Positions 12,308-24,529 are shown, numbered from the stretch's first letter. The stretch is DNA of 64,000 nucleotides from Endocalyx cinctus (GCA_001600455.1 BCKC01000003.1:1364001-1428000); one strand, 5' to 3'. Program-made: numbers and translations. Notes: a model not told the origin generated them from the letters alone.

Positions 12308-13603
12308 TTAACCATCCACAAACGCCTTGCTCTTAGCTTCCACCGTGCTCTCATCGGTAGTTTTCGTCGAAGGACGGTTGGCAATCAGCCGCTGAGATAC
12401 CATCGATTTTAGTCGCGCGAATCGAAATTCATTTTCATGACTTACACTACAAGAAGGAAAAGAAATAGGGGGGGAGAAGAAAAACAACATACCACGAGAT
12501 TTCTCAAGAGGACAGCGATTGTAACTTTACCGACCGACGGAACGTACATGGACGCCTTCTCCTTGATGGCGGGACCGTCAAAATTCCGGTAGGACGAGAA
12601 ATTGATACACACGGCCCCGTCGCGGATGAGCTCCGTCGGGACTTTGAACTTCTCGGACGGGACGCCGCCGATGATCACGTCGCTTATCGCGAGGCACTGC
12701 TCGAGGCCCCAGCCCTCTTTGTCCTCGACTTTGTGTCGAGGCTGGCGGATGCCCTGACCTCGGGTGAAGAGCTGCACGCCGGTCAGGTCGACCGAGTAGA
12801 CGGTAGCCCCGTCGTTGGCCAGGAGGCCGGCCAAGGGACGACCGTTTACCTCGGACCGGTTGATGACCGTTATCGTCTTACCGAACAGACGGTTTCCGGA
12901 CGGCAGGATGGAGTTGTAGATCTGGAGGTACTCCAAGATCTTGACGACGGCCAGCGGGGTGCAGGGGAGGATGGACTTCTTGAGGTTGTGGGGAGGGTCC
13001 AGATACCTCACGTTGTAGTACATGTTGCGGATGTGCTTGTGGCAGAGACCCTCGACATCCTTCGAGAGCGAGACGGTCTCTTGGATGTACTTGTCGTGCG
13101 CAGGGTTGCCGGGGAAGATGGGGTAGTAGATTATGATGCCGTCGACTTTGTCGTCGTCGTTGGCCGTCATGATCTCCTCTTCTAGGCTGTCCTTGTCGAC
13201 CTGACGTAAATCAAAGGTAAAGCCACTATAATTTCATCATACAAGGTCAACTCTTCTCACCAGTTTTCGATCGAAAACAAAAGAAAGCTCTCTCTTGTAA
13301 ACTATACCAAAGGACAAAAAACAAAGACGGCTCAAGGAAGAATGATATGATAAATACGGCTTAATAGATGATGATGATAATAGGCATTTTCTCTTACTTT
13401 TCCTCGCAGGTCTTCTTAGACCATTCGGCATATTTCATAGCGGCGGGGTCATCATTAGCTAGGAAGGCTACCAGAGTCGGCTGGCCCTCGTTTCCCTGCT
13501 GAATCGACTTCAGCGTATCTTTTACCTCTGAGAGCAGACCCCTGGCGATGGTTTCCGCCATTACCACCTTACAGGTCTTGGGGACGACATCTTGAGAAGC
13601 CAT
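12308..13603 (-). CDS. MTD1: Methylenetetrahydrofolate dehydrogenase (NAD+), cytosolic, Mtd1-type, 3 exons
   Basis: On the minus strand the exons are 13603-13398, 13225-12493 and 12391-12308, giving 340 residues (yeast Mtd1 is about 320). The enzyme oxidises 5,10-methylene-THF to methenyl-THF with NAD+, in one-carbon metabolism feeding purine synthesis. The joint of exons 1 and 2 restores the family block F-T-F-D-L-R before VDKDSLEE, which fixed the acceptor at 13226. Recognisable motifs are NVRYLD, SILPCTPLA and the dinucleotide-binding block INRSEVNGRPLAGLLANDGA. The C-terminal block GKVTIAVLLRNL continues into RL in exon 3, matching the family. An open frame on the opposite strand at 12733-13185 is a shadow of this gene. 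Confidence 0.95.
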
Positions 13604-13889
13604 AGCTTCTTTTTTACCGCCGCAAAGCTTGAATAAATCGAATCTATTCCGACAATTTTCTAGAAATTTTTTAAAATAGGATTATGTAGAAGACAGAAAA
13701 TCTTTCTTAATCAAAGTTACTGAGTATTTATAAGTGAAAATAATAGAGGTATTTTGAGTCATATATGTGCTGAAAAAAATTTATTTCGAGGTCTGGCCTG
13801 GTATTGCGAACCTACCAGCGCCTACGTAGGGCTGACCCACAATATTTTGGCCTCTAGTGAAAGGATACAGGGGTGCCACAAAGGGGGTA

Positions 13890-13922
13890 CCAGAGGGGCG
13901 GCAGAGGGGCGGCAGAGGGGCA
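13890..13922. repeat. G-rich minisatellite, 11-bp unit
   Basis: The unit GGGGCGGCAGA repeats about three times with slight decay, next to a GT-rich flank. It lies in the upstream region of MTD1. Confidence 0.7.
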
Positions 13923-14084
13923 ATAGGGGGTAATATGAATAATTTTTTTACCGATTGTGGGGAAAATGTGAAAAGTTTTGCTGTTTTATTACGAGAAACC
14001 GGTGACCGTAGAGACAGGCGGAACGATATCTCCCTACTATGAGCTTTTGCATACAAGCTTTTCCTGTATTCTCGCCTCAGACTT

Positions 14085-14116
14085 AGATTCAGATTCAGAT
14101 TCAGATTCAGATTCAG
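14085..14116. repeat. Hexanucleotide repeat (AGATTC)n
   Basis: The unit AGATTC is repeated more than five times without error. It is non-coding and about 480 bp upstream of MTD1. Confidence 0.9.
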
Positions 14117-15271
14117 TTGATCTTGTCGTTATTTAGTCGGGTGACAGGAGAGTTATTGATGCTCATAATGGATACGGTATTCAGTGCTTAAGTAAGTACT
14201 AAAACATGCCTCTATTGGCATGTACAGCGGATGGCTATAGGGCGATCAACCCCTACCGCCGCTAAATATTCTCTAACTTCTCCGCCATTACCCCTCATAA
14301 CGCGCTGAACGCGATTGCTTCCCTAATCACCTCTCCGGCGTATTAATTCCCTCTTGGCCGAGTATATGTGGACGTACTGTACTTACATAGTAACGCATCT
14401 CACGGTTAACTCGTTATATCCTCGAGTCTCTAAGTAATTATGGACTGTTCCTCTATTTGAATATGAGGGTATACGCATATATTATTGTGTTACGTCAAAC
14501 TACCGTAATCAATCAAGTCACGTTGATAATACCATCCTATCCACGGGGTATCAGCTCTCTTAGTCACACCTTCGCCGTGATCCGTTCCCAATCAGGAGAA
14601 ATCTACCACAAGTATATATTGTATTAACATGACGCCTAAATGCATGATTTACCGAGATAAATACTATAGGGTTTACAGCAGCGTACCTAAGTCACGCTGC
14701 TTTAAACAGGATTTAACCCGAGCCTTAAGCCTGAGTTATGCTTTCAATGGATCTACCATCAAACCGGAAATTTATATAAACCCTCAGACAACAATATTCT
14801 GAATAATCATTTTCAGCAACTGATCCAATAACTAGCAATTGATGATTTTATCAAAATATCATCCCTGACTCTAATTGATAGGTGGCAAAGTTAACGTTAT
14901 ACTGTGTTACTGGAAGTTTATATAGGGAGGCACAAAGCATACCTCATTAGTCCATCAAATAAGGTATTGAACATGAAAAATGACTATCACCAACTAATGG
15001 CGTCTGAACCCCTGGTTGAGTTATCGTTCATAGTGTTGTAAAACGTATGTCCTATAAGGTTGGCTTTGGAGGTGTTAATATATCCCACGGATATTCGGAA
15101 GTGGGATAACAATATCCTATGAACCTGTTGCAGCGCCTTTGTATAAATTCGACTTCCTCTATGGAAACAAGTCTGGGATAACCCTTAAGACTTTTTTTTT
15201 CGAATTTCCAATAGATATATACTGTAAGTTGTTCGTCAAACTGGCCTCGTATAACTCTCTTACTTTTAACT

Positions 15272-16719
15272 TTAAAGATATGACTCTGGTCTCGGCGGGA
15301 ATTGTATGTCATTAACATCCGCGTTAAACACGAGTTCCGCAATGTATCTTTTACAAGCCTCGTCTGTTTCGTTAGCAGCGTTTTCCAGCGTAGGAAAATC
15401 CGCAGGTCCTGTTTTATCGTTAATGGCGTTTTGTATCGTATAAAAGACATCTAGCAGCCTCGGTCGATCGACAGGTTGTGATCTGGAACAGCTTTGCACT
15501 AGATCTAGGAGATCCGGGTCGGTTTCCGTCCTCGTTGGTATCAAGAGCTGAAGCATCACCTACGCGCATTTTCATTTGATCCTACTTAGCAGTTATATAT
15601 ATATAAAAAAAAAAGAGGGTATACGGAATATATCGTATTAACTTACCCATGCTACGCCAGGTAAATTTATCTTTTCGGCTTCTATAATACTTAGGTTTCT
15701 ATGCTTAGATTAGTATATACTCGCAAATAGCCTCACAGCACTATCTATAGTGTAGAAAAAGTTTACTTACTCCTCAAATGTCGAGTGGCCATAATCGATT
15801 ATTATAACTATCGGTACTAACCAATGCTCATTGACATCAAGATCGCCAAGTAAAACTGCACAAGAAGTTGTTAGTTTATCAAGAGCATTGTAAATAGATT
15901 ATTCTGCAGGGAAACATACGGTTTATAAAATCAAAGTCGTTGAGGCTGAGGGGAAATGGAGGGTCGTCGGGACCAAAGCCAGGTCGTTCTGTTCTTGGGG
16001 GGATCAGGGTTGGGTTTGCTCGCCACCTGTAGTCCGGAGGTTGCGCCCTGAATCGATCGGGTGGCCAAGCCATGCCGATACTGGCTCTAATGACTGTAGG
16101 TATGTTAATGAGGATTTCTGTGATTTTTTAAGGGGTATACATATAACTCACGGCAGCGAAAGATCATCCATAATATACGGCTAGGTATAGGTCTTCGGTT
16201 TTGTAGATGAGTTCTTCGGAGAAAATCTAAAAGTTGGCCGTTTTTAACAACCTCCGTAATGCGGAAGACGGTATCGGCCTCTTGAGATCCATCGCCAGGA
16301 TTTGCCGCTTTCAATAGAAATCCTAGGTCATCAAAGATAAGCTGTGAATGATGCCTTGCTCCATGTAATATCTAATAATTTGATTCCAAATGTTAGGGTT
16401 CGTTTTTTTGATATAACTGGATATATTAATGTAAACAATCAATTTGACTTACCTTGAGTACTTGGACTTCTTTTTTAAGCTCTTCCACGTGTCTAATGGT
16501 GGTTTCGACGTTTTTCCGTGCTTGTTTTACAGCAAAATGTCTTTTTACCGTACCATCAGGATTGTATTCAGCAAACATGATGACTATGCCGGTATCTCCA
16601 TATCCAAGTCCTTTGATTGCTTTAAACCCTCGCTGGTCTCGTTCAAATAGATCTCTTGTCTCGGCAGCTTGTTCATTTATTTGTTCGTTAATATTTCTAT
16701 CCGTAAATAAACGTGCCAT
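15272..16719 (-). CDS. Divergent protein-kinase-like protein, 6 exons
   Basis: On the minus strand the exons are 16719-16453, 16371-16152, 16093-15920, 15855-15771, 15689-15647 and 15559-15272, in frame to 358 residues. The kinase parts are seen in order: glycine-rich loop GLGYGDTGIV (37-46), the ATP lysine in FAVKQ (K65), a catalytic loop written LNDFDFIN (213-220) that keeps the D and N of H-R-D-x-x-x-x-N but lacks the H-R, and DYG (241-243) in place of DFG. The block LLGDLDVNEHWLVP before DYG is typical of fungal orphan kinases with H-x-D-x-x-x-x-N loops. The P-rich stretch 173-210 is unusual. It could be an active atypical kinase or a pseudokinase. The gene is AT-rich and its six exons are all intact. 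Partner and pathway are unknown. Confidence 0.72.
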
Positions 16720-17569
16720 GGTAAACTTTATGTTGAAATTATATTTATCAGGACTTTTTTTTTTTTTTTTTTTTTTTGCTGTTTAATAGGCAACACATAG
16801 AAATTAATGATCCTTATCAAATTGTATTTATATTTCATCTGGGAAAGTTGCCTGTTCTAGGGTAAAAATGGTGTCTTAGAGATTCTTTTACCAGCCTGTC
16901 TTTTCTTTGAACACTCTTTCAAGTCCAAGTCCAAGCCTAAGCTGCATCCATCATTTTGCAATGTATACAAAAGCAACAAAGTACACATATATGCCAGGAC
17001 TAATAAAAACATCTTCCCTTTTGTTCTTCTCTTTTATAATGGTGGATTTTATACAGCCCATTCTGATCTAAGTAAAAGCGGCAAATGCGCTGTTCTCGAT
17101 TTGGAGAGAGAGAAAGAGAGAAACGGCGTATGTAAAAACTAATTATCCAGATATCTAAGGTCAATCCCCTAAATTAATTGCCCTTGATTTGATTATCTAA
17201 GTCACCAGGTTTTGTGTAAGAAACCCTTGAGTCTGGATAAAATGCTCCAATATGGGGAATGTATGTTACAATAAAGATGAAGATCCGGCCAGATTGAAAA
17301 TCGCCCCATTACCCTCTAAATTCTTCTGACTTATCTGCCCTTTCATATTTCATATGAAGGGTACGGGATGTATGATAATGTATTTCAAAACAACTCCAGC
17401 ATACGGAAGCAAGGCGCTTGTGTGAAATGTCACTTCACCGTATGCTTAGACAACAGCAATCCTCTCTCTAATTCAACTTTACACTTTCACTCAAGCTATT
17501 GATTTTTCCTAGCCACGTCCAGATTTGTGCCAAGCTGGTTTTCGTGAAACTAACGAAGCGCGATTCGCC
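16720..17569. other. Divergent promoter region with a T23 tract
   Basis: This lies between the starts of the kinase-like gene (-) and the FAD oxidoreductase gene (+). A run of 23 T lies at 16755-16777. A GA-rich string is at about 17104-17122. No gene is seen. Confidence 0.6.
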
Positions 17570-19573
17570 ATGCCATATTTTTACGCGATCCTTCTGCATA
17601 TCCTATCACTGACCACAGTTTGCACTGCTCAACTCTGCAAGGTAATTCCTGGGGACCCAGATTGGCCCACGAGAGATACATGGAACCGGCTTAATGATAC
17701 GACAGATGGGAGGTTGATTCAGTCAACTCCTCCGGGGGCCGTTTGCCATCCCGACCAGCCAACTTATAATGCATCGGGTTGTTATGTAACTCAAGCTCTA
17801 TGGACGAGTCCCTTCTTCCACGCGGACGATCCTATTTCCAGTGATTGGGATAATTGGAATAATGATACCTGTCTACCGTACCCAGATTACCCATGTAGTT
17901 CCGCGGGATATCCTGTCTACGTTATCAATGCCACCACCCCAGAGCATGTGAAGGCTGGAATTGACTTCGGTAAATTAAACAATAATTTCCAGGATATAAA
18001 CATTATCTAACCGTCCATTTTAGCTCACGAACACAATATCCGACTCGTAGTCAAGAACAGTGGCCATGATTACATCGGACGTTCGAGTGCTCCTAACACC
18101 CTTTCGATCTGGGTACACCACATGAAAGGGATCGAGTTTCACGATGATTCTTTCAGCCCTCGAGATTGCGATGTCGAGATCGATGGCCCTGCCATAACCG
18201 CCAAAGCAGGAACCCAGATGCTGGAGGCGTACCAAGCCACCGCGGCTAGAAATCTAACCGTTGTTGGTGGAGGTGGAAGGACCGTGGCTCTCGGAGGCTT
18301 CATCACCGGGGGAGGACACAGTATTCTAGCGCCTCAATTCGGGCTCGCTGCCGACAGAGTTTTAGAAATGGAAGTCGTCACCCCTACGGGGGAAATACTT
18401 ACGGTCAACGAATGCCAGCATCCTGAACTATTTTGGGCATTACGTGGGGTAGGTTTTCTTTTCCAGTCATTATATTTTGGTTTTGCTTAATCGATATTAT
18501 AGGGTGGTGGTTCAACCTTCGGCGTCGTTACGTCCGTTACTATGAGCGTCATACCAAGCCCGGAGATAATCAGTATGGATTTCCTCGTCAGCACTGCCGC
18601 CGAAAACCCCCACGCATTCGACATGGTAGCGTATTTCCTGAGCCGCTTCCCGGACCTTGGCGATGCTGGCGTCTCTGGCTATCCTATCATCTTCAACAAG
18701 GCCCCCAACGTCCTCGACAATGGCCTGACCGCCGTGAGCGGAATATTCGGCAGGCTGATAATGCTCAATACTCGCGACGTCGCGGATATGAACCGTCAAC
18801 TCGAGCCTATCTTCTCGCATATAAATGCGACGTGGCCAGGCTTCACCATCGCTTCTAACATGACCTACTTTCCTTCTTTCGGCGACTGGTACGAAGTGAG
18901 CTACGACTCGTCCATCGTAGGATATTCCAACATAATGGGTTCGCGGCTACTCGACCGGGATGCTTTAACGAGCAATCTCACGGCGAGCAAAACGGCATTC
19001 GAGAAATTTTCAGCCGGAGGCCAAGCCACGGTCTACATAGTTTCCGGTAAAGGGGTTTGGGATGCGACGCCTAGGGGAGGTGGTAACGCTGTTTCTCCCG
19101 CTTGGAGGAGAACTTACGTACATGCAAGTATGTCAATCCAACCTATTATCAATCTCATGAGATCTCTCGTATCATGGCTAAATTCTTTTGTAGCCGCAAG
19201 CGCAGCTTTTACTCCTTTCAATGAAACGGCCAAGAGAGAAGCACAAACTCTGGTCGCATCCGCTGCATCCGCACTTCGGGAGCTGAGCCCGAGTACAGGT
19301 GCTTATATAAATGAGGTAAGAAAATGATAAAATGCTATCCCTGATCAGATTATCGGAAAGAACCTAGATTAATGTTAGTCTTCGAAGGCGGATCGCAACG
19401 AGCCGAATTGGCAGGCAGCGTTCTGGGGAGGCAAAGATGGCGATATGGAAGTTTATGATAGATTAAGCCAGATTAAACGCGAATACGATCCGGATGATGT
19501 TCTGTGGTGTAATCCATGCGTGGGGAACGAGCGATGGGCTGAGCGAGAGAACAGGCTCTGCCAAGTCTCCTGA
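17570..19573 (+). CDS. Secreted FAD-linked oxidoreductase (VAO/BBE family), 5 exons
   Basis: The exons are 17570-17969, 18024-18448, 18503-19127, 19194-19315 and 19379-19573, giving 588 residues. A signal peptide is clear (about 20 residues, ending near TVCTAQ), with several N-x-S/T sites. The FAD-binding PCMH domain follows: VVKNSGHDY carries the candidate flavin-linked His148, and VVGGGGRTVALGGFITGGGHS forms the pyrophosphate loop. The position usually held by the second flavin-linking Cys in bicovalent enzymes is not Cys, so mono-covalent FAD is likely. The C-terminal BBE domain ends with YDPDDVLWCNPCVGNERW. The family oxidises alcohols, sugars or secondary metabolites with O2. Intron 3 (66 nt) is a multiple of three and lacks in-frame stops, so reading through would add 22 residues. 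The Ayg1-like gene follows 375 bp downstream on the same strand. Confidence 0.92.
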
Positions 19574-19948
19574 TTGAGTAAAAAAGCATCCATGTACACC
19601 CGACTTACGTACTCCTTTCCCCCCAAAGGTTAATCATCCGGACTCGGGTTTAGACATTTGTGCTTATACGCTGTATAATACTTTTGTTGGACACCACTTA
19701 CGTGATGCCGGATCCCCATGAGATGTCCGCCCAAGGAATGAGCTGTCAAAAAGCAGAACCGGCTTATACCTTGCGCGCGAAAGCGAGGTTTCGGTGTTCG
19801 GATTGGCTTAAAAATACGTACCGTATCTTACATACCTTTCGGTATTTTTTACCCGATTCCGCTGTTTTTGGTTTCAAATAAATTAGATGCGTATCCTCTA
19901 AGATTTGAACGTCGAACAAAGTTATTTCGTTAGCATATTCCATCTACA
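19574..19948. other. Spacer between FAD oxidoreductase and Ayg1-like gene
   Basis: A 375-bp spacer. An open frame of 73 codons at 19660-19881 has no recognisable features and I treat it as chance. It holds the 3' UTR and the next promoter. Confidence 0.55.
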
Positions 19949-21576
19949 ATGGCAGCACCAGATCAGAAATATTTCATTCAGAAGAAGTTAGGCCAGACCG
20001 CACCTCACCACGCGAGTTTCCAGGCATTATGGGAGACTAAATGGAAGCCAATGGTAAGATAAACCGGAGTTCAATCCATTTGGGTGCGTACTCTAATTTA
20101 GACGTCTTTGTAGTGTGATATGGGCATATACCCCTTTATGTTTGGTACAACAAAGGACTTCCAACCCGTCGTTGACACCATTGTCGCTAAAGGCCTAAAA
20201 AGGCCGTATGACTGGGACGAATATGCGTTATGCTTCTTCCCCAAGGCCGAAGAACTCGTCGCCGAAGCTGAGGCTGCCGAGAAAGAGGGCAATCAAGAAA
20301 AAGCTTCTGAGCTGTACTTGTCAGTTAACGAAATTATTAGAGCGTCACTACCCATCTTTGCTCCCCTCCCCTCCCTTAGGTAATCTGAAAATAAGGGTGA
20401 AAATACCAGATACAACTAACGGACTTTCTATATACTTTACCCGATACTAGGAGATCTTCGGCCCTGTACCGCATCGCGCGCTTTCCGGCGCCGCGCTCGG
20501 AGCAGCAGCGGATCGCGTGGTCGCGAGGTAAAGACGTGGCGCGGAAGGGTTTGATCCTGCAGCGGTATCCCATGACCGAGGTGTCGATACCGCATCAACA
20601 CAACGCCGCGAACGGCGACGGCGAGGTCCTCCCCGCCTACTACCACCTGCCGGCGAGCTCGAAATCCGCGCCCGTCCCCCTCCTCGTCATCTTCACGGGT
20701 CTGGACGGCTACCGCACCGACTTGGCCGTGTGGAAGGATGGGCTGGCGAAGCTGGGCTGCGCCGTGCTCATAATGGAGATCCCCGGCACGGGCGATAACC
20801 CGGGAAACCCGGCGGACCCGTCGAGCCCGGACCGCGTGTGGACTAGCTTGTTTCAATGGATCGAGGCCCAGAAGGAGGTCCTTGATACGAAGAGGGTGGC
20901 TATTTGGGGGTTTAGCACGGGCGGTTATTACGCTATACGCGTTGCGCATACGCACCCTGATAAGTTGAAGGGGGTGGTGGCCGTCGGAGGCGGTTGTCAT
21001 CATATGTTCGACCCGGAGTGGTTGGATTCCACTGATGATATGGAGTATCCGTTTGAGTGAGTTCTTTTTTTTTTCAACTTAAACATCCGCGTTCCTTGCA
21101 AGGGAGGAAATATAGAATTACAACGCTAAAAGAAACGGTAAAGCCTAGCACAAACCCTCTGCTATAAATTCGGATATGGTACGGATTTTGAGCGATTCAA
21201 ACGAGAAGCTCGAGATAAGTTCTCGTTGCTCAGCACGGGTATCCTCGATAAGCCTTGCGCGCGACTACTGCTGGTGAACGGTACCGAAGATGAGATCTTT
21301 CCCATCGACGATTACTACTTGTGTCTTCAACATGGTGAGCCCAAGGAAGTTCGGTACGTTTTCTTCTCCGCATCACCCCCGAAATAAAAGGGAGAGAGAG
21401 AGAAACAAAGTTCTCTAGCTAACTGAGGCTGCTATGGTAGATTCGTCCCCAATACAAAACATATGGGAGAGCCGACATCTTTCTTCGTCGTTCTTAAATG
21501 GCTTTTCAAGGTCCTTGAAGTCGACGGAGATGTGAAAGAGTTTATGATGAGTATACCGTTCAAACCGAAGTATTGA
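19949..21576 (+). CDS. Ayg1-like alpha/beta hydrolase, 5 exons
   Basis: The exons are 19949-20053, 20114-20319, 20451-21056, 21144-21353 and 21441-21576, in frame to 420 residues (Aspergillus Ayg1 is about 406). Ayg1 shortens the heptaketide YWA1 to tetrahydroxynaphthalene in DHN-melanin synthesis. The match runs over the whole length: an N-terminal helical lid (LWETKW, YPF), then RIARFP, TGLDGYR, MEIPGTGDNP and SPDRVW. The catalytic Ser259 lies in GFSTGGYY, the Asp in NGTEDEIFP and the His in NTKHMG. No signal peptide is seen. The acceptor of exon 4 (AAAG|C at 21143/21144) was chosen because it gives PFDLAQTLCYKFGYG, the expected family block. No polyketide synthase is in the window, so the substrate may differ from that of true Ayg1. 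Confidence 0.9.
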
Positions 21577-22245
21577 GAAATGTATGATTACTATCTGCTA
21601 TCGCAGACGGTCAAGTCGAACCATGCACTCGATATCATACTCACTTGGGGTTTAAAATTGTGCAGTGTAGAGATATGTGTACACTAGATAAAGGTGTTAT
21701 TCTCTTATAAAAGTTTTGACTCGTTTTGAGGCCTGCGATACTCTTAAGTGGGTATAATATTATTATTACATATTTCTCCTTGATATGACCAACTATTGAA
21801 AATAAAGTTACAAATATCAATACTTCATACCCAATACGGAAATTTGGCAATCGTCGGGTAGATCGCCGTTATCGTATATGATGCTGAGGTAGCACGTATT
21901 TTGTTTTTCTGGGGATGTACCGTCGCCGATAAGGAAGAAGAACCATGCTCGTTTATGTCGGAGTGGCTCCGCTCTTCTGCAGTGGTGGCTCCGATCCCCT
22001 TTCGCGTTAAATTACAACACTGGAATGTTATTGATGATATAAGAAGTAATTATTGATTCTCACCCCACTCGTCCTCTAATTCTCTCTACGGCATGCCGCG
22101 CATTGAAAAGAAAGACCTCGTTTTGTCTTCTTTTCTTGTTTTTGCTTCCTCTCGCTAGCCTAGTAAATATCATCACCGTGGTATTTACAAGAAATTGGGT
22201 GTCTCTAAAAATTTTTTTTTTTTAGGAGAAGGCGAGCAAATAAAG
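21577..22245. other. Spacer between Ayg1-like gene and carboxylesterase gene
   Basis: About 670 bp, AT-rich at the left. A T-run followed by AG lies just before the esterase start (about 22212-22226) and could be a leader intron acceptor. No gene is seen. Confidence 0.55.
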
Positions 22246-24334
22246 ATGAAGTTAACATCGGGACTTGCTGGCCTGCTGCTACCGGCGGCCGCTTCGGCGC
22301 TCGCGCTGAACGTCTCGTCACCTACGACGAACCCGATCGTCACGGTTCTGAACGGCAGTTACGAAGGGTTATACCTCTCATCCTTCGACCAGGATATCTT
22401 CCTCGGAATCCCGTACGCGCAGGATACCGGAGGCGCGAACCGGTTCCGGATACCGCAGTCCCTGAACGAGACGTGGGAGGGCGTGCGCACAGCGTACGAA
22501 TACGGGCCCGCGTGTCCGGACAACACGGTTGGCTCTTACAACATGAGCGAGGACTGCCTGAGTATAAACGTCGTGCGGCCCGCCGGGATGGAAGGGAAGA
22601 AATTGCCCGTCATGCTGTGGATTCACGGCGGTAGCTACCAGGTCGGGTCCAGTAGCATCTCGAATTATAACCTCACGTACATAGTGCAGAGATCGGTCGA
22701 TATTGGGTTACCTATCGTCGCTGCTAGCATTAATTACAGGAAAGGTGGCTGGGGTAACATGTACTCTATCGAGATACAGGTGGGTTGAATCTTTCCTCAC
22801 TCCTCCTTTAAAATTTCTTGACTGAAAGAATGATATGCTGATGAATTGATAGGGCTCCGGCAACACGAATCTTGCTCTCAGGGACATGCGAAAAGGATTA
22901 GCTTGGATACAAGAGAACATCGGAAGCTTCGGCGGAGATAAGTCTTCGGTCACGATATGGGGTGAATCGGCCGGCTCGTTTGCAATTGTATATTTCTCTC
23001 ACATCTCTTATTTTCATTCTTTCACTCTACTTCGAAATCCCCCCCCTCCATATAATATTAGTGCTGCGATTAGCTGACTAGATGATGATGATGCATCACT
23101 CAGGGTCAACTCGTCATGTCCTATGGTGGACGAACTGACGGGCTCTTCCACCGTTCTATTCAGGAGAGCGGTAGCGCCGCTACTGCTTGGTATAACGGGT
23201 CGGATTGGTATCAGCCCATCTACGACAAGATTGTGGATCAAGTTAACTGCACCTCTGCAGCAGACACACTCGAGTGTCTGAGGACCGTCGACTACGATGT
23301 GATCTATCCGTTCCTGAACTCTTCCGCCATTGTCGGCCCAGGATGGTATCCTACCGTTGGTGAGTTAATACTTTTTTTTTTTTCAAGTTACCCTGCACCA
23401 CCCCCTGTCATCGTTGTGAAACCAAAACAAGGAGGTTTCTTTTCCATTTAGATTACTCTCCCAACATTAAATAATGGTGATAATAATGGCTGTAATTAAT
23501 TGATAAAAAAAAATTTACTAATTAACGAGAGTAGACGGAGACGTAATTCCCGCCTACCCAACACAACTCCTACGAACGGGTCAGTTCGCGCACATTCCTC
23601 ACCTATACGGGACAAACTCTGACGAAGGAACGGCCAACGCCCCCTTGGGCCTCATCAACACGGACGAGGACTTGTACTCGTACCTGCTCAACTCGACCGG
23701 GTTCGGATATCCGGCCGAGGTCGTCGAGCACATCATGGAGCTGTACCCGGACGACCCGACGCAAGGCATCCCGCTGAACACGGGGACCGAAAGGTTCGCG
23801 AGCATCGGCGGGTGGCAGTACAAGCGAGTAGCCGCCATCGTCGGCGATGTGTTTTACCACGCCCCCAGGATGGACGACGCCCGGTACTACTCGCAATACT
23901 CCCCGACGTATATCTACCGCTTTAACACGAGGGCCTGGCAGAGCGTCGCGGACTCGGCCGGCGAGGCCTGCGATGCTAGCGTCGAAGGGGAGGGTGGCGA
24001 TGGTTGTCTCGAGGGCCAGCTGGCGCCCGCTTACGAGGGCGTGAAGCATTTTAGCGAGGTTGCTTTCGTGTTCAACAATCCGAACACCGTGGGTCCTTGG
24101 GCCGGATACGAGGCTTTGAGCGATCAGATGAGCAGCCAGTGGATCCGATTCGTGCACACCGGAAACCCGAATGGCGGGGAGCTGCCCAATTGGCCGACTT
24201 ATAGCGAGGGTAAGAATGGTCTAAATCTCGTACTGCAGACCGAGAAGCAAGGGGGGTCGTACGTTGAAGAGGACACGTATAGACTTGAGGGGCGGGAGTA
24301 TCTCACCGAATGGGCTCGAAGGAGGCATGTCTAA
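22246..24334 (+). CDS. Secreted type-B carboxylesterase/lipase, 4 exons
   Basis: The exons are 22246-22779, 22853-22987, 23104-23359 and 23535-24334, giving 574 residues. The signal peptide is about 20 residues (KLTSGLAGLLLPAAASALA). Family motifs in order: FLGIPYAQ, SEDCLSINVVRP (the EDCL signature), WIHGGSYQVGS oxyanion loop, and GESAG with the nucleophile Ser217. The acid is probably the Glu of NSDEGT and the base the His of VKHFSEVAFVF. Several N-glycosylation sites are present. Intron 2 splits the protein just after GESAGSFAI, a common place in this family. It hydrolyses carboxylic esters outside the cell; the substrate is unknown. Exons 1 and 4 are markedly GC-richer than exons 2 and 3. 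The chosen ATG gives the signal peptide; a longer upstream open frame does not start with ATG. Confidence 0.94.
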
Positions 24335-24529
24335 TTCGATTTGAGAACCGATATTTTAAAGTTAATTTTTAGTACATATATACAAATCGGCAAAATTATT
24401 ATAACGAAGCCGCTGTTAGGTCTCGAGCGATATATCATAATGCATCTCTAATCTATCCCTCTTGCTTCTTTTTAACCTGCCATCAACTCTAAGTCGTAGA
24501 ATAGTGTACATTCTATCGCATGCCTTATG

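Larger units (their letters stand above)
13604..15271. other. Intergenic, AT-rich, with minisatellite and hexanucleotide repeats
   Basis: About 1.7 kb between the MTD1 start and the end of the kinase-like gene. It contains a G-rich minisatellite near 13890-13922 and an AGATTC repeat at 14085-14116. I found no plausible coding exon. Open frames at 13781-14056 fall in the G-rich repeat and look random. Confidence 0.55.

Noticed and set aside
12733..13185. 150-codon open frame on + strand
   Set aside because: It lies exactly opposite the conserved MTD1 exon 2; its translation is a GC-frame shadow.
20437..21003. 188-codon open frame on - strand
   Set aside because: Antisense to the GC-rich exon 3 of the Ayg1-like gene, which has catalytic motifs.
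23603..24157. 184-codon open frame on - strand
   Set aside because: Antisense to the esterase last exon; no independent motif.
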